Shown piece by piece: positions 7,738-16,111 of a DNA stretch of 64,000 bases. The notes beneath the pieces were generated by a model, which saw nothing but the letters and a program-made list of their open reading frames with translations, was not told the origin of the DNA and did no database searches. A program made the translations under genes and the position numbers. Position 1 is the first letter of the stretch. Each line of letters starts with the position of its first letter. This stretch comes from Micromonospora fulviviridis (lineage in GTDB: Bacteria > Actinomycetota > Actinomycetes > Mycobacteriales > Micromonosporaceae), in assembly GCF_014648395.1 (NCBI RefSeq), contig NZ_BMRA01000017.1:1-64000 (forward strand). The letters run 5' to 3'.

Positions 7738-8769
7738 TCAGGCGTCCTCGCGATTCGGGTTCTCGGTCCGGAAGAAGTTGCTCTGCCGGCCGTCCCGCAT
7801 CTGCTCCTGGTAGATCAGGTTCAGCCCGCGCGAGTCGAATGTCCGGAACCAGTCGTCCCAGCCCACCTCGCGGATCCGGCTGCTCTCCCGGTATCCGGGG
7901 ATGTTGAACGTCAGCACCCCGGGACGGTCGCCCCGCTCCGTTCCGGCGATGGTGGCCGGCTTCGCGTTGCGGGCCCGGGCCCAACGCTGGATGACCTCGT
8001 GGTTGGTCGTCACCAGGCTCCGCCCGGGACGCTCCGGACGATCGTCCAGCGACATGATCTGCTGGGACGAACCCACCGACCGGGAGGCCGACCGGCCGCC
8101 CCGGACCGACGTGGCCGTCACCGCCGTACCCCCGCCTCGGGCCGGCCCCGCGCCGCCCACGGCCTTCTTCGCCGGCGCGGCCTTGGCGCGAGCGCCCGCC
8201 GTCTTCTTCGCCGGCGCGGCCTTGGCGCGAGCGCCCGCCGCCTTCTTCGCCGGCGCCGCCTTGGCCCGGGCACCCGCCGCCTTCTTCGCCGGCGCCGCCT
8301 TGGCGCGAGCGCCCGCCGCCTTCCTGGCCGGCGCCGCCTTGGCCCGAGCGCCCGCCACCTTCCTGGCCGGCGCCGCCTTGGCCCGGGCGCCCGTGGCCTT
8401 CGCCGCCGGGGCGGCCTTGGCCCGGGACGGCGCGGTCTTGCGTGCCGCCGTCGTCTTCTTCGCCGCGGTGGTCTTCTTCGCCGCGGTCGTCCGCTTCGTG
8501 GCGGACGCCCGGCCGGCCGGGCCCGTGCTCTTCCGGGCCGCGCCGCCGCGGCCCTCCGAGCGCAGCGACCGGACCAGCGTCTTCACCAGGTCCGGCTTGC
8601 GCATGGCGGAGGTACCGGAGATACCCCGCCGGCGCAGCTGACCCCGGATGTCGTCGACCTTCATCCGGGAGATCTCGGATTCGGAGATCCCCGGGGTGTT
8701 CGCCGTCTGGTTGCCCGGCTGGCGTTTGGTCGCAGTCGTGCCGCGACTTGAGCTGTTGCGCTGAGCCAT
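7738..8769 (-). CDS. Histone H1-like DNA-binding protein with Rho-N/SAP-like domain
   Basis: The 343-aa protein has three parts. Residues ~28-70 (SESEISRMKVDDIRGQLRRR and on) resemble a Rho N-terminal/SAP-type fold. Residues ~75-215 are Lys/Ala/Pro-rich, with about seven copies of a 13-residue unit of the form GARAKAAPAKKAA, like eukaryotic H1 tails and the tail of mycobacterial HupB. The last ~90 residues are a separate folded domain (NIPGYRESSRIREVGWDDW), family not recognised. A nucleoid-associated role is likely. ATG follows GAGGAG by 8 nt. The repeat is visible in the DNA as 39-bp units at about 8155-8440. Confidence 0.75.
   Translation of the reverse strand: MAQRNSSSRGTTATKRQPGNQTANTPGISESEISRMKVDDIRGQLRRRGISGTSAMRKPDLVKTLVRSLRSEGRGGAARKSTGPAGRASATKRTTAAKKTTAAKKTTAARKTAPSRAKAAPAAKATGARAKAAPARKVAGARAKAAPARKAAGARAKAAPAKKAAGARAKAAPAKKAAGARAKAAPAKKTAGARAKAAPAKKAVGGAGPARGGGTAVTATSVRGGRSASRSVGSSQQIMSLDDRPERPGRSLVTTNHEVIQRWARARNAKPATIAGTERGDRPGVLTFNIPGYRESSRIREVGWDDWFRTFDSRGLNLIYQEQMRDGRQSNFFRTENPNREDA
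8155..8440. repeat. 39-bp coding tandem repeat in the histone-like gene
   Basis: About seven consecutive units encode GARAKAAPA(K/R)K(A/V/T)A. Adjacent units are nearly identical in DNA (CTTCTTCGCCGGCGC, GCCTTGGC), so copy number may change by slippage or recombination. Confidence 0.85.
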
Positions 8770-8845
8770 GGGACACGCTCCTCGACAGTCCGTCCTCGGC
8801 CCGCGGTGGGTCCCAGTTGCCGCACCGCGCGGTGCGGCATACCCC

Positions 8846-9379
8846 TCAGGACGGGTCCGAACCTCCGGCGGCCGAGCCGGCCGGGGTCGAGGGCTCGAAG
8901 AGGTGGGCGAACGCGGCCAGGTTGGCCGTCGACTCGCCCCGCTTGACCCGCCACTCCCACTCCCGGCGGATGGCGGTGCCGAAGCCGATCTCCAGCATGC
9001 TGTCGAACGACTCGTCGGCGTAGGTCAGCACGGACCCGAGCAGGCGGTCCAGCTCGTCGGAGTCCACCCCGGCCAGGTTGACCCGCCCGGTCAGGTAGAC
9101 GTCGCCGACGGCGTCGATGGAGAAGGACACGCCGTACATCCGGGCGTTGCGCTGGAGCAGCCAGGCCCACAGCTCCTCGCGGCGCTCGTCGGGCTGGCGC
9201 ATCACGAACGCCTCGACCCGCAGCGCGTGCTCGCCGACGATCAGGTTGCAGATCGTCTTGAGCTTGTGCGTGCCCGGCAGGGTGACCGCGTACGACGTCT
9301 CGCCGGTGGACTCCCACTCCAGCTCGCGCTCCGCGCAGACGGCCTCGATCAGCGCGGCGACCTCACTCCTGCGGCTCAT
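8846..9379 (-). CDS. YbjN domain-containing protein
   Basis: The 177-aa protein has a YbjN / type III secretion chaperone-like fold: a helix (EVAALIEAVCAERELEWE) followed by beta strands (SYAVTLPG, CNLIVGEHALRVEAF) and a second helical part. It starts at ATG 9377-9379, with TAAAGT ending 7 nt upstream and no Shine-Dalgarno site, which suggests a leaderless mRNA and excludes a 14-residue upstream extension. It sits just downstream of mshA, as Rv0487 does in M. tuberculosis. The molecular role is unknown. Confidence 0.8.
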   Translation of the reverse strand: MSRRSEVAALIEAVCAERELEWESTGETSYAVTLPGTHKLKTICNLIVGEHALRVEAFVMRQPDERREELWAWLLQRNARMYGVSFSIDAVGDVYLTGRVNLAGVDSDELDRLLGSVLTYADESFDSMLEIGFGTAIRREWEWRVKRGESTANLAAFAHLFEPSTPAGSAAGGSDPS

Positions 9380-9427
9380 CGCACCCACTTTACGGCCGCC
9401 CACCGGCGGCCGCCGGGCCACGTGCGC

Positions 9428-10789
9428 TCACCAGGAACAGGTGAGTGCGGGGTCACCGAGCCGGCGGGCCAGCCGGGCGCGGTGGTCGGCGATCGCCTCG
9501 CCGTAGACGGCGAGCAGGCCGGAGGCGGTGCGGTGCCAGGAGAAGGCGCGGGCGTGCCGCTCGGCGCCCCGGCCCAGGGCGGCCCGGCGCAGCCGCTCGG
9601 GAAGCAGGTGGGCCAGCGCACGGGCCCAGTCGACCGGGTCGTGGCCGTCGATGAGCACCCCGCTGATCCCGTCCCGGACCGCGGTGACCAGCCCGCCCAC
9701 GGCGGCGGCCAGCACCGGCGTGCCGCACGCCTGGGCCTCCAGCGCGACCAGGCCGAACGACTCGTTGTACGAGGGCACCGCGACCAGGTCGGCCGCGCGG
9801 TAGAGGGCGGGCAGGTCGTCGCCGGTCTGCGGCGGGAGGAACCGGACCCGGTCGGCGACGCCGAGCGAGCCGGCCAGCTCGATGAGGGCGGTGGGGCGGT
9901 CCAGCCCGCTGCCGCTCGGGCCGCCGCAGATCACCACGGTCACCTCGTCGGCCAGCGCGGGCTCCCGCTCGCGCAGCGCGGCGACCGCCCGGATCAGCAC
10001 GTCCGGAGCCTTGAGCGGCTGGATCCGGCCCACGAAGGCCACCACGTAGCCGCTGGTCGGCAGGCCGAGGCGGCGACGGGCCGCCAGGACCGCCGCGTCC
10101 CGGTCGCCGGGGGCCGGGCGGAACCGGTCCAGGTCCACGCCGGGCTCCACCACGGCCACCCGGGCGGGCTCGGCGGCGTACCGGTCGATGAGGTCGCGGG
10201 CCTCGACCCGGGTGTTGGCGACCAGCCGGTCGGACTCGGCGACCACCTGTTCCTCGCCGATGACGCGCGCCTTGGGCTCGGGCCGGTCCCCGGCGGCGAG
10301 CTGGGCGTTCTTGACCTTCGCCAGGGTGTGCGCGGTGTGCACCAGCGGCACGCCCCAGCGCTCCTTGGCCAGCCAGCCCACCTGGCCGGAGAGCCAGTAG
10401 TGCGAGTGGATCAGGTCGTAGTGGCCCGGCGGGCGGGCGGCCTCGGCGCGGAGCACCCCGGCGGTGAAGGCGCAGAGCTGGCCGGGCAGCTCCTCCTTGG
10501 TCAGCCCCTCCAGGGGACCGGCGGTGACGTGCCGGACGCTCACCCCGGGCGCCGTCTCGACCACCGGGGGCAGGTCGCCGGAGGTGGCCCGGGTGAAGAT
10601 CTCCACCTCGACGTCGGCCTCGGCGAGCCGCCGGGCGACCTCCAGGATGTAGACGTTCATGCCGCCGGCGTCGCCCGTGCCGGGCTGGTGCAGCGGCGAG
10701 GTGTGGACGGAGAGGGTGGCGATCCGGCGCGGCCGGGGCCACGGCAGGGCACCTCGCTGACGACCGACACCGGTGTGCAAATCCGCCAC
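9428..10789 (-). CDS. mshA: D-inositol-3-phosphate glycosyltransferase MshA
   Basis: MshA makes the first intermediate of mycothiol by transferring GlcNAc from UDP-GlcNAc to inositol-3-phosphate. The protein is a GT4-family GT-B enzyme. The N-terminal domain has ATLSVHTSPLHQPGTGDAGG and NVYILEVARRL. The C-terminal nucleotide-sugar site has VPSYNESFGLVALEAQACG with the E-x7-E pair. I chose GTG at 10787-10789 because AGGGAG lies 5 nt upstream, giving 453 aa. Upstream alternatives (GTG 10807, TTG 10846) have no properly spaced site. Confidence 0.95.
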   Translation of the reverse strand: MADLHTGVGRQRGALPWPRPRRIATLSVHTSPLHQPGTGDAGGMNVYILEVARRLAEADVEVEIFTRATSGDLPPVVETAPGVSVRHVTAGPLEGLTKEELPGQLCAFTAGVLRAEAARPPGHYDLIHSHYWLSGQVGWLAKERWGVPLVHTAHTLAKVKNAQLAAGDRPEPKARVIGEEQVVAESDRLVANTRVEARDLIDRYAAEPARVAVVEPGVDLDRFRPAPGDRDAAVLAARRRLGLPTSGYVVAFVGRIQPLKAPDVLIRAVAALREREPALADEVTVVICGGPSGSGLDRPTALIELAGSLGVADRVRFLPPQTGDDLPALYRAADLVAVPSYNESFGLVALEAQACGTPVLAAAVGGLVTAVRDGISGVLIDGHDPVDWARALAHLLPERLRRAALGRGAERHARAFSWHRTASGLLAVYGEAIADHRARLARRLGDPALTCSW

Positions 10790-10960
10790 GTCCGCTCCCT
10801 CTGTCACGGTTGATGCCGTCCCGCACGACCGGCGCTTCTCGGTCAACCTCCGCGCCGGATGTCATCTTCCCCATCGGGCTTCGGAAATGCGTCGCGGCGG
10901 GCCCCGGGCGTGACGGACCTCATCACCGCGCGGAGCGGGACGGCGGGTGAGAATGACCGG

Positions 10961-11725
10961 ATGACCTCAGTCGCGATCGTCACCGGGGCGTCCAGCGGGA
11001 TCGGCGCCGCCACCGCCCGCCGCCTGGCCGCCGAGGGTTTCCACGTGCTCGCCGCCGCGCGGCGTACCGACCGGCTGGCCGGCCTGGTCGCGGAGATCGA
11101 GGCGGCCGGCGGCGCGGCCACCGCGGTGGAGTGCGACGTGACCTCGGACGAGTCGGTCGCCGGCCTGGCCGCCGCGGCCGCCGCCGCGCCCGACCCGGTC
11201 ACCCTGCTCGTGAACAACGCCGGCGGGGCGCGCGGCCTGGACCCCGTGGAGTCCGCCGACGTGGGCGACTGGCAGTGGATGTACGACGTCAACGTGCTCG
11301 GCACGCTCCGGGTCACCAAGGCGCTGCTGCCCGCGCTGGAGTCCTCCGGCGCCGGCACCGTCGTGATCGTCGGCTCCACCGCCGGGCACGTCGTCTACGA
11401 GGGCGGCGGCGGCTACACGGCGGCCAAGCACGCGCAGACCGCGATCGCCGGCACGCTCCGGCTGGAGCTGTGCGGCCGGCCGGTGCGGGTGATCGAGATC
11501 GACCCGGGCATGGTGAAGACCGAGGAGTTCGGCCTGGTCCGGTTCGGTGGCGACGCCGACCGGGCCGCCGCGGTCTACGCCGGGGTGGCCGAGCCGCTGG
11601 TCGCCGAGGACGTGGCCGACTGCGTCGCCTGGTGCGCCACCCGCCCGCACCACGTCAACATCGACCAGCTCGTGGTCCGCCCGCTGGCCCAGGCCGCCCA
11701 GCACAAGGTGCACCGGGTCTCCTGA
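10961..11725 (+). CDS. SDR family NAD(P)-dependent oxidoreductase
   Basis: A classical short-chain dehydrogenase of 254 aa, with cofactor motif TGASSGIG (residues ~8-15), NNAGG, and catalytic YTAAK. An Arg pair after strand 2 (AARRTDR) suggests NADP(H). It is closest in style to YdfG-type 3-hydroxy acid dehydrogenases. The start at ATG 10961 follows GGGTGAG. It is translationally coupled to the methyltransferase that follows (TGATG overlap). The substrate is unknown. Confidence 0.85.
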   Translation: MTSVAIVTGASSGIGAATARRLAAEGFHVLAAARRTDRLAGLVAEIEAAGGAATAVECDVTSDESVAGLAAAAAAAPDPVTLLVNNAGGARGLDPVESADVGDWQWMYDVNVLGTLRVTKALLPALESSGAGTVVIVGSTAGHVVYEGGGGYTAAKHAQTAIAGTLRLELCGRPVRVIEIDPGMVKTEEFGLVRFGGDADRAAAVYAGVAEPLVAEDVADCVAWCATRPHHVNIDQLVVRPLAQAAQHKVHRVS

Positions 11726-12510
11726 TGGCCCGGCCGCTCGGGGTGGTCACCCGGGGCACGACGAATCCGAACCGGCTCCGGCGGGTGGACAACTGGATCG
11801 CCGCGACCTGCGGAGACGCCCTGCGCGCCGCCGCCGACCCGCTCGTGGTTGACCTGGGCTACGGCGCCACCCCGGTCACCGCTGTCGAGCTGCGGGCCCG
11901 GCTGGCCGCCGCGGTCCGCGCCGACGTCCGGGTGGTCGGGCTGGAGATCGATCCGGTACGCGTGGCCGCCGCCCAGCCGGCCGCCGACCCGCCCGGGCTC
12001 ACCTTCGCCCGGGGCGGCTTCGAGCTGGCCGGGCTGCGCCCGGCCCTGGTTCGTGCGTTCAACGTGCTACGCCAGTACGACGAGGGCGAGGTGGCCGACG
12101 CCTGGCGTACGGTCACCGGGCGGCTCGCGCCGGGCGGGCTGCTGGTCGAGGGGACCTGCGACGAGCTGGGGCGGCTCGGCGCCTGGGTGCTGCTCGACGC
12201 CACCGGCCCGCGCACGCTGACCCTGGCCGCGAAGCTCACCACCCTGGCCAGCCCGGCCCAGCTCGCCGAGCGGCTGCCCAAGGCGCTCATCCACCGCAAC
12301 GTCCCCGGGGAGCCGGTCCGCGACCTGATCCAGGCCCTGGAGGGCGCCTGGCAGTCCACCGCCGGCTACGCCCCCTTCGGCCCGCGCGACCGCTGGACGA
12401 GGACGGTCGCCGCCGTGAAGGCGGCAGGCTGGCCCGTCCTGGACCGCCCGAACCGCTGGCGCCTGGGCGAACTGACCCTCCCCTGGCCCACCATCGCCCC
12501 CACCACCTGA
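11725..12510 (+). CDS. Class I SAM-dependent methyltransferase-like protein
   Basis: The 261-aa protein has a Rossmann-like methyltransferase layout: VVDLGYGATPVTAVEL as motif I, VVGLEIDPVRVAAA as motif II (acidic end of strand 2), then FNVLRQYDEGEV and LAPGGLLVEGTCDE. The start overlaps the SDR stop (TGATG), so the two are co-translated. Substrate and pathway are not recognisable. It ends in a convergent intergenic palindrome shared with murB. Confidence 0.75.
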   Translation: MARPLGVVTRGTTNPNRLRRVDNWIAATCGDALRAAADPLVVDLGYGATPVTAVELRARLAAAVRADVRVVGLEIDPVRVAAAQPAADPPGLTFARGGFELAGLRPALVRAFNVLRQYDEGEVADAWRTVTGRLAPGGLLVEGTCDELGRLGAWVLLDATGPRTLTLAAKLTTLASPAQLAERLPKALIHRNVPGEPVRDLIQALEGAWQSTAGYAPFGPRDRWTRTVAAVKAAGWPVLDRPNRWRLGELTLPWPTIAPTT

Positions 12511-12528
12511 CCACAACCACCCTTCCCA

Positions 12529-12598
12529 CCTCGTTGATCATGAGGTTGGCAGCAGCCTCATGTCCGCTTCGCCACGGCTAACTTCATGATCGACGAGG
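12529..12598. terminator. GATC-type intergenic palindrome (copy 1)
   Basis: A 22-bp stem (12529-12550 with 12577-12598) has only three G-U-compatible mismatches. The arms start with CCTCGTTGATCATGA and enclose a 26-nt loop. It lies between two convergent genes and probably terminates both. It is related to the palindromes at 34547 and 53275. Confidence 0.75.
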
Positions 12599-12616
12599 GG
12601 CAGGTGGGACGCGGGG

Positions 12617-13708
12617 TCAGATGGTGCAGTTGATCAGGACGGGTTCGGGGTGGAGGGGGACGCCGAAGCGGGCCTTGACGCCGTCGCGGATCTCGCGGGC
12701 TAGGGCGACCAGGGCGGCCGTGCTTGCGGTGCCGGTGCGGTTGGTGAGGGCCAGGGTGTGCTTGGTGGAGATGGCCACGCCCTCGGGGCCGGCGTACCCC
12801 TTGCCGAAGCCGGCCTTGTCGATCAGCCAGGCGGCGCTCACCTTGACCGTGTCGCCCGGGCAGGGCCAGGACGGCGGTTCGCCCAGGTCGGCGGCGCGCT
12901 CCCGGAACTGCTCGTACGCCTCCCGCTCCAGCACCGGGTTGGTGAAGAACGAGCCCACCGACCAGGTGTCCGGGTCCTGCGCGTCGAGCACCATGCCCTT
13001 GCCGGCGCGCAGCCGTCGCACGGTGGCCCGGGCGTCGGCCAGCGGCACCCGGTCGCCCACCTCGACGCCGAGCGCGCGGGCCAGTTCGGCGTAGCGCACC
13101 GGGCCGGAGAGCGGGGAGCGGGTGAGCCGGAAGTCGACCGAGAGCACCACCCAGCGGTCGCTGTACTTGAAGATGCTGCCCCGGTAGGCGAACCCGCAGT
13201 CCGCCGCCGGGATCCGGACCACGGTGCGGTGGGTCCGGTCGTACGCCTCCACGGCGACGATCGTCTCGGACACCTCCTGGCCGTACGCCCCGACGTTCTG
13301 GATCGGGGTGGCGCCGGCCGAGCCGGGGATGCCGGAGAGGCACTCCAGCCCCGACCAGCCGCGCTCGACGGTGGCGGCGACCAGGTCGTCCCAGGGCTCG
13401 CCGGCCTCGACCCGTACGGTGACCGTGTCGGCGTCCTCGGCGACCACCCGGAACCCTCGGGAGCGGATCAGCACGACGGTGCCGGGGAAGCCTTGGTCGC
13501 CGATCACCACGTTGCTGCCGCCGGCCAGCAGGAGGACAGCCTGCTCCCGGGCCTCCGCCTCCCGCACCTGCCGGACGATCTCGTCGGCGCTGGTGGCGAT
13601 CTCCAGCCGCCCGGCGGGACCGCCGAGGCGCAGCGTGGTGTAGCGCGCCAGGGTGGCGTGGTCCGTCGGGTCGGCTCCGGTCGTCGGTTCGGCGTAGACG
13701 TCTGACAC
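12617..13708 (-). CDS. murB: UDP-N-acetylmuramate dehydrogenase MurB
   Basis: This FAD enzyme reduces UDP-GlcNAc-enolpyruvate to UDP-MurNAc in peptidoglycan synthesis. Visible motifs are YTTLRLGGPA, FAD loop LLLAGGSNVVIGD, and LSGIPGSAGATPIQNVGAYG, ending in LINCTI. The 363 aa fit the type I enzymes. The start is GTG 13706-13708: TAGGGT ends 7 nt upstream (minus strand 13716-13721), a leaderless-type promoter, and the longer open frame upstream has no conserved sequence. Confidence 0.95.
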   Translation of the reverse strand: MSDVYAEPTTGADPTDHATLARYTTLRLGGPAGRLEIATSADEIVRQVREAEAREQAVLLLAGGSNVVIGDQGFPGTVVLIRSRGFRVVAEDADTVTVRVEAGEPWDDLVAATVERGWSGLECLSGIPGSAGATPIQNVGAYGQEVSETIVAVEAYDRTHRTVVRIPAADCGFAYRGSIFKYSDRWVVLSVDFRLTRSPLSGPVRYAELARALGVEVGDRVPLADARATVRRLRAGKGMVLDAQDPDTWSVGSFFTNPVLEREAYEQFRERAADLGEPPSWPCPGDTVKVSAAWLIDKAGFGKGYAGPEGVAISTKHTLALTNRTGTASTAALVALAREIRDGVKARFGVPLHPEPVLINCTI

Positions 13709-13778
13709 GCCTTTCACCCTAGGCTGAGGGGTAGCCGCGGCACCCACTGGTGGCCCGGTCACCCCCGGGAGGATGGCG

Positions 13779-14534
13779 ATGAGCAGACTGCACGGCACGA
13801 AGGACTTCTGGATCGGCGCGTTGCGGACGGAGGGTCCCGCCTTCGCCGCCGCCGTCGCGGAGGCGCCCCCGGAGACCCCGGTGCTGTCCTGTCCCGGCTG
13901 GACGGTCTCCGACCTCGCCCACCACCTCGCCCGGGTCTACGTGTGGGCCCGCACCGTGGTGACCGCCGGCACGGCGAGCCGCCCGGAGCGGCACGACCCG
14001 GAGCCGCCGGCCGGCCTGACCCCGGCCCAGTGGTACGGCCAGCAGTACGAGCGGCTGCTGGCGCTCTTCGACACGTTGGACCCGGAGGCCCCGGCCTGGA
14101 ACTTCGCCCCGCAGCCGAAGAAGGCGGCCTTCTGGCCGCGCCGGATGGCGCACGAGACCGCCGTGCACCGCTGGGACGCCCAGCTCGCCATCGGCGCGGG
14201 TGAGCCGATCGAGGCCAAGCTCGCGGCCGACGGGGTGAGCGAGGTGCTGGACACCTGGCTGCCGGCGGGCCGGCGGATCCAACCCGGCCAGTGGCACGGG
14301 GTGGTCCAGCTGACCGCCACCGACGCCGCCCAGGAGTGGTACCTGCGGCTGCGCGGGGAGGGGATGGCCCTCCTGGACACCGCGACGATCCTCGACCACG
14401 ACGACCACCACGCCCGCGCCCAGGTCGCCGGCACCGCCAGCGACCTGCTGCTGGCGGTGATGGGCCGGATCAGCTTCGAGGCCCTCGGGGTGGCCGGCGA
14501 CCGCCGCCTGCTGGACGGGCTGCGGGTGGGCTGA
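13779..14534 (+). CDS. Mycothiol-dependent maleylpyruvate isomerase family protein (DinB-like)
   Basis: The 251-aa protein has the DinB-like four-helix N-terminal domain of mycothiol-dependent enzymes: SCPGWTVSDLAHHLARVY with metal-type His residues, then MAHETAVHRWDAQ as the second metal/His motif. The C-terminal SCP-2-like part is short, with the ATAQVAGTASDLLLAVMGR-type helix. Two ATGs are 6 bp apart. GGGAGG is too close to the first (13773) and ideally spaced for the second (13779). It is divergent from murB. A thiol-dependent detoxification role follows from the family only. Confidence 0.8.
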   Translation: MSRLHGTKDFWIGALRTEGPAFAAAVAEAPPETPVLSCPGWTVSDLAHHLARVYVWARTVVTAGTASRPERHDPEPPAGLTPAQWYGQQYERLLALFDTLDPEAPAWNFAPQPKKAAFWPRRMAHETAVHRWDAQLAIGAGEPIEAKLAADGVSEVLDTWLPAGRRIQPGQWHGVVQLTATDAAQEWYLRLRGEGMALLDTATILDHDDHHARAQVAGTASDLLLAVMGRISFEALGVAGDRRLLDGLRVG

Positions 14535-14561
14535 CCCACCGCGGGGCCCTCCGGGACATCG

Positions 14562-14607
14562 GGCGGAGAGTGGCGTTTCCCATCGGAGCGCCACTCTCCG
14601 CCTTTTT
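14562..14607 (+). terminator. Intrinsic terminator
   Basis: A perfect 14-bp stem (GGCGGAGAGTGGCG, 14562-14575, with 14589-14602) is followed directly by TTTTT (14603-14607). It ends the mycothiol-dependent enzyme gene and insulates the sugar operon. Confidence 0.92.
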
Positions 14608-14618
14608 CCGGACGCCCT

Positions 14619-14676
14619 GAGAGCGCTCTCTTGACAGGGTCGGGGGCAACCACCACCCTGTCGTGAGAGCGCTCTC
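14619..14676 (+). promoter_or_regulatory. Sugar-operon promoter with two LacI-type operators
   Basis: The palindrome GAGAGCGCTCTC occurs at 14619-14630 and 14665-14676, centres 46 bp apart. TTGACA (14631-14636) directly abuts the first copy and is a good -35 element. The palindrome resembles the CebR operator of Streptomyces (core GAGCGCTC). A LacI-family gene lies at the end of this operon, so autoregulated repression is likely. Confidence 0.85.
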
Positions 14677-14731
14677 TGAGTACCGGAACCATCCGCCACC
14701 ACCCGATACACCTAGAGGGGTCAGATAAGAG

Positions 14732-16042
14732 ATGGTCACCTTCACGCGTCGCCGCCTGGCCGCGGTGGCCCTGGTCGCCACCACCGCGCTGCTGGGCGCC
14801 ACCGCCTGCGGGGGCGGTGACGACGAGGCCGCCGCCGATGGCCCGGTCACGCTCACCGTCGACGTCTTCGGCCAGTTCGGCTACGACGAGCTCTACAAGG
14901 AGTACATGGCCAGCCACCCCAACGTGAAGATCGTTGAGCGGGGCACCGGCAGCAACCTGGACGAGTACTCGCCGAAGCTCACCCAGTGGCTCGCCGCGGG
15001 CAAGGGCGCGGGCGACATCGTCGCCATCGAGGAGGGGCTGCTGGTCGAGTACAAGGCCAACCCGCAGAACTTCGTCAACCTGCTCGACCACGGCGCCGCC
15101 GACCTGAAGGGCAACTTCCTGGACTGGAAGTGGAACCAGGGGCTCACCGCCGACGGCAAGCAGCTCATCGGCCTCGGCACCGACGTCGGCGGCATGGCCA
15201 TGTGCTACCGCAAGGACCTGTTCGCCAAGGCCGGCCTGCCCACCGAGCGGGAGGCGGTCTCGAAGCTCTGGCCCACCTGGCCGGACTACATCAAGGTCGG
15301 CGAGCAGTTCAAGGCGAGGAACACCGGCGCCTCGTTCCTCGACGCGGCGACCAACACGTTCAACACCATCCTGCTCCAGACCGCCGGCAACACGACCGGC
15401 TACAGCTACTACGACACCGGAAACAACCTGGTCGTCGACAGCAACCCGGCGGTCAAGCAGGCGTACGACACCACCATGGACATCATCGACTCCGGCCTGT
15501 CCGGCAAGTACGGGTCGTGGTCGGAGGAGTGGGTCTCCGCGTTCAAGCAGTCGAAGTTCGCCACCATCGCCTGCCCGGCCTGGATGACCGGGGTCATCGA
15601 GGGCAACGCCGGTCCGGGCGCCAAGGGCAAGTGGGACATCGCGCAGGTCCCCGGCAACGGCGGCAACTGGGGCGGCTCCTTCCTCGCCGTGCCGAAGCAG
15701 GGCCGGCACCAGGCCGAGGCGATCGAGCTGGCGAAGTTCCTGACCAGCGCCAAGGGCCAGATCGGCGCATTCAAGGCGAAGGGCCCGCTGCCCTCCTCCC
15801 CGCAGGCGCTGTCGGACCCGGCGATCGTCGACTCGACGAACGCGTACTTCTCGGCGGCCCCGGTCGGCAAGATCTTCGCCGAGGGCGCCAAGAGCCTGAA
15901 GCCGGTCTACATGGGCCCGAAGAACCAGGCCGTCCGCACCGAGGTGGAGAACGCCGTCCGCACCGTGGAGCTGGGCAAGCGCAGCCCGGAGCAGGGCTGG
16001 ACCGACGCGGTCGAGAACGCCAAGAAGGCCGCTGCCAAGTAA
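14732..16042 (+). CDS. ABC transporter sugar-binding lipoprotein (CebE-like)
   Basis: The 436-aa protein is a family 1 extracellular solute-binding protein. It has a lipoprotein signal peptide with lipobox ATAC and a Gly/Asp/Glu linker, then the usual beginning of the first lobe (VTLTVDVFGQFGYDELYKEY). Aromatic residues (WNQG, GSWSEEW, GGNWGGSF) line a probable sugar site. It is the first gene of an operon with two permeases, a GH1 beta-glucosidase and a LacI regulator, the content of the streptomycete ceb locus. Cellobiose or a related beta-glucoside is the likely ligand. Confidence 0.85.
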   Translation: MVTFTRRRLAAVALVATTALLGATACGGGDDEAAADGPVTLTVDVFGQFGYDELYKEYMASHPNVKIVERGTGSNLDEYSPKLTQWLAAGKGAGDIVAIEEGLLVEYKANPQNFVNLLDHGAADLKGNFLDWKWNQGLTADGKQLIGLGTDVGGMAMCYRKDLFAKAGLPTEREAVSKLWPTWPDYIKVGEQFKARNTGASFLDAATNTFNTILLQTAGNTTGYSYYDTGNNLVVDSNPAVKQAYDTTMDIIDSGLSGKYGSWSEEWVSAFKQSKFATIACPAWMTGVIEGNAGPGAKGKWDIAQVPGNGGNWGGSFLAVPKQGRHQAEAIELAKFLTSAKGQIGAFKAKGPLPSSPQALSDPAIVDSTNAYFSAAPVGKIFAEGAKSLKPVYMGPKNQAVRTEVENAVRTVELGKRSPEQGWTDAVENAKKAAAK

Positions 16043-16111
16043 CCCGAGCCAGGCGTGCGGGCGGTCCCCGGTGACGGGTGCCGCCCGCACGGCGGAAAGG
16101 AGTCCCGGGCC

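Noticed and set aside
7445..7813. Short open frames in the convergent gap after the MFS pair
   Set aside because: The frames on both strands have no ribosome site, no -10 at the right distance, and Cys/Ser/Arg-rich unconserved sequence.
8155..8440. Regular ~39-bp repeats resembling a CRISPR or minisatellite
   Set aside because: The units are in frame, multiples of 3, and encode the Lys/Ala/Pro repeats of the H1-like protein. There are no variable spacers.
10790..10846. Longer MshA start at TTG 10846 or GTG 10807
   Set aside because: GGAGG directly abuts the TTG with no spacer and the GTG 10807 has no site, while GTG 10789 has AGGGAG at 5 nt.
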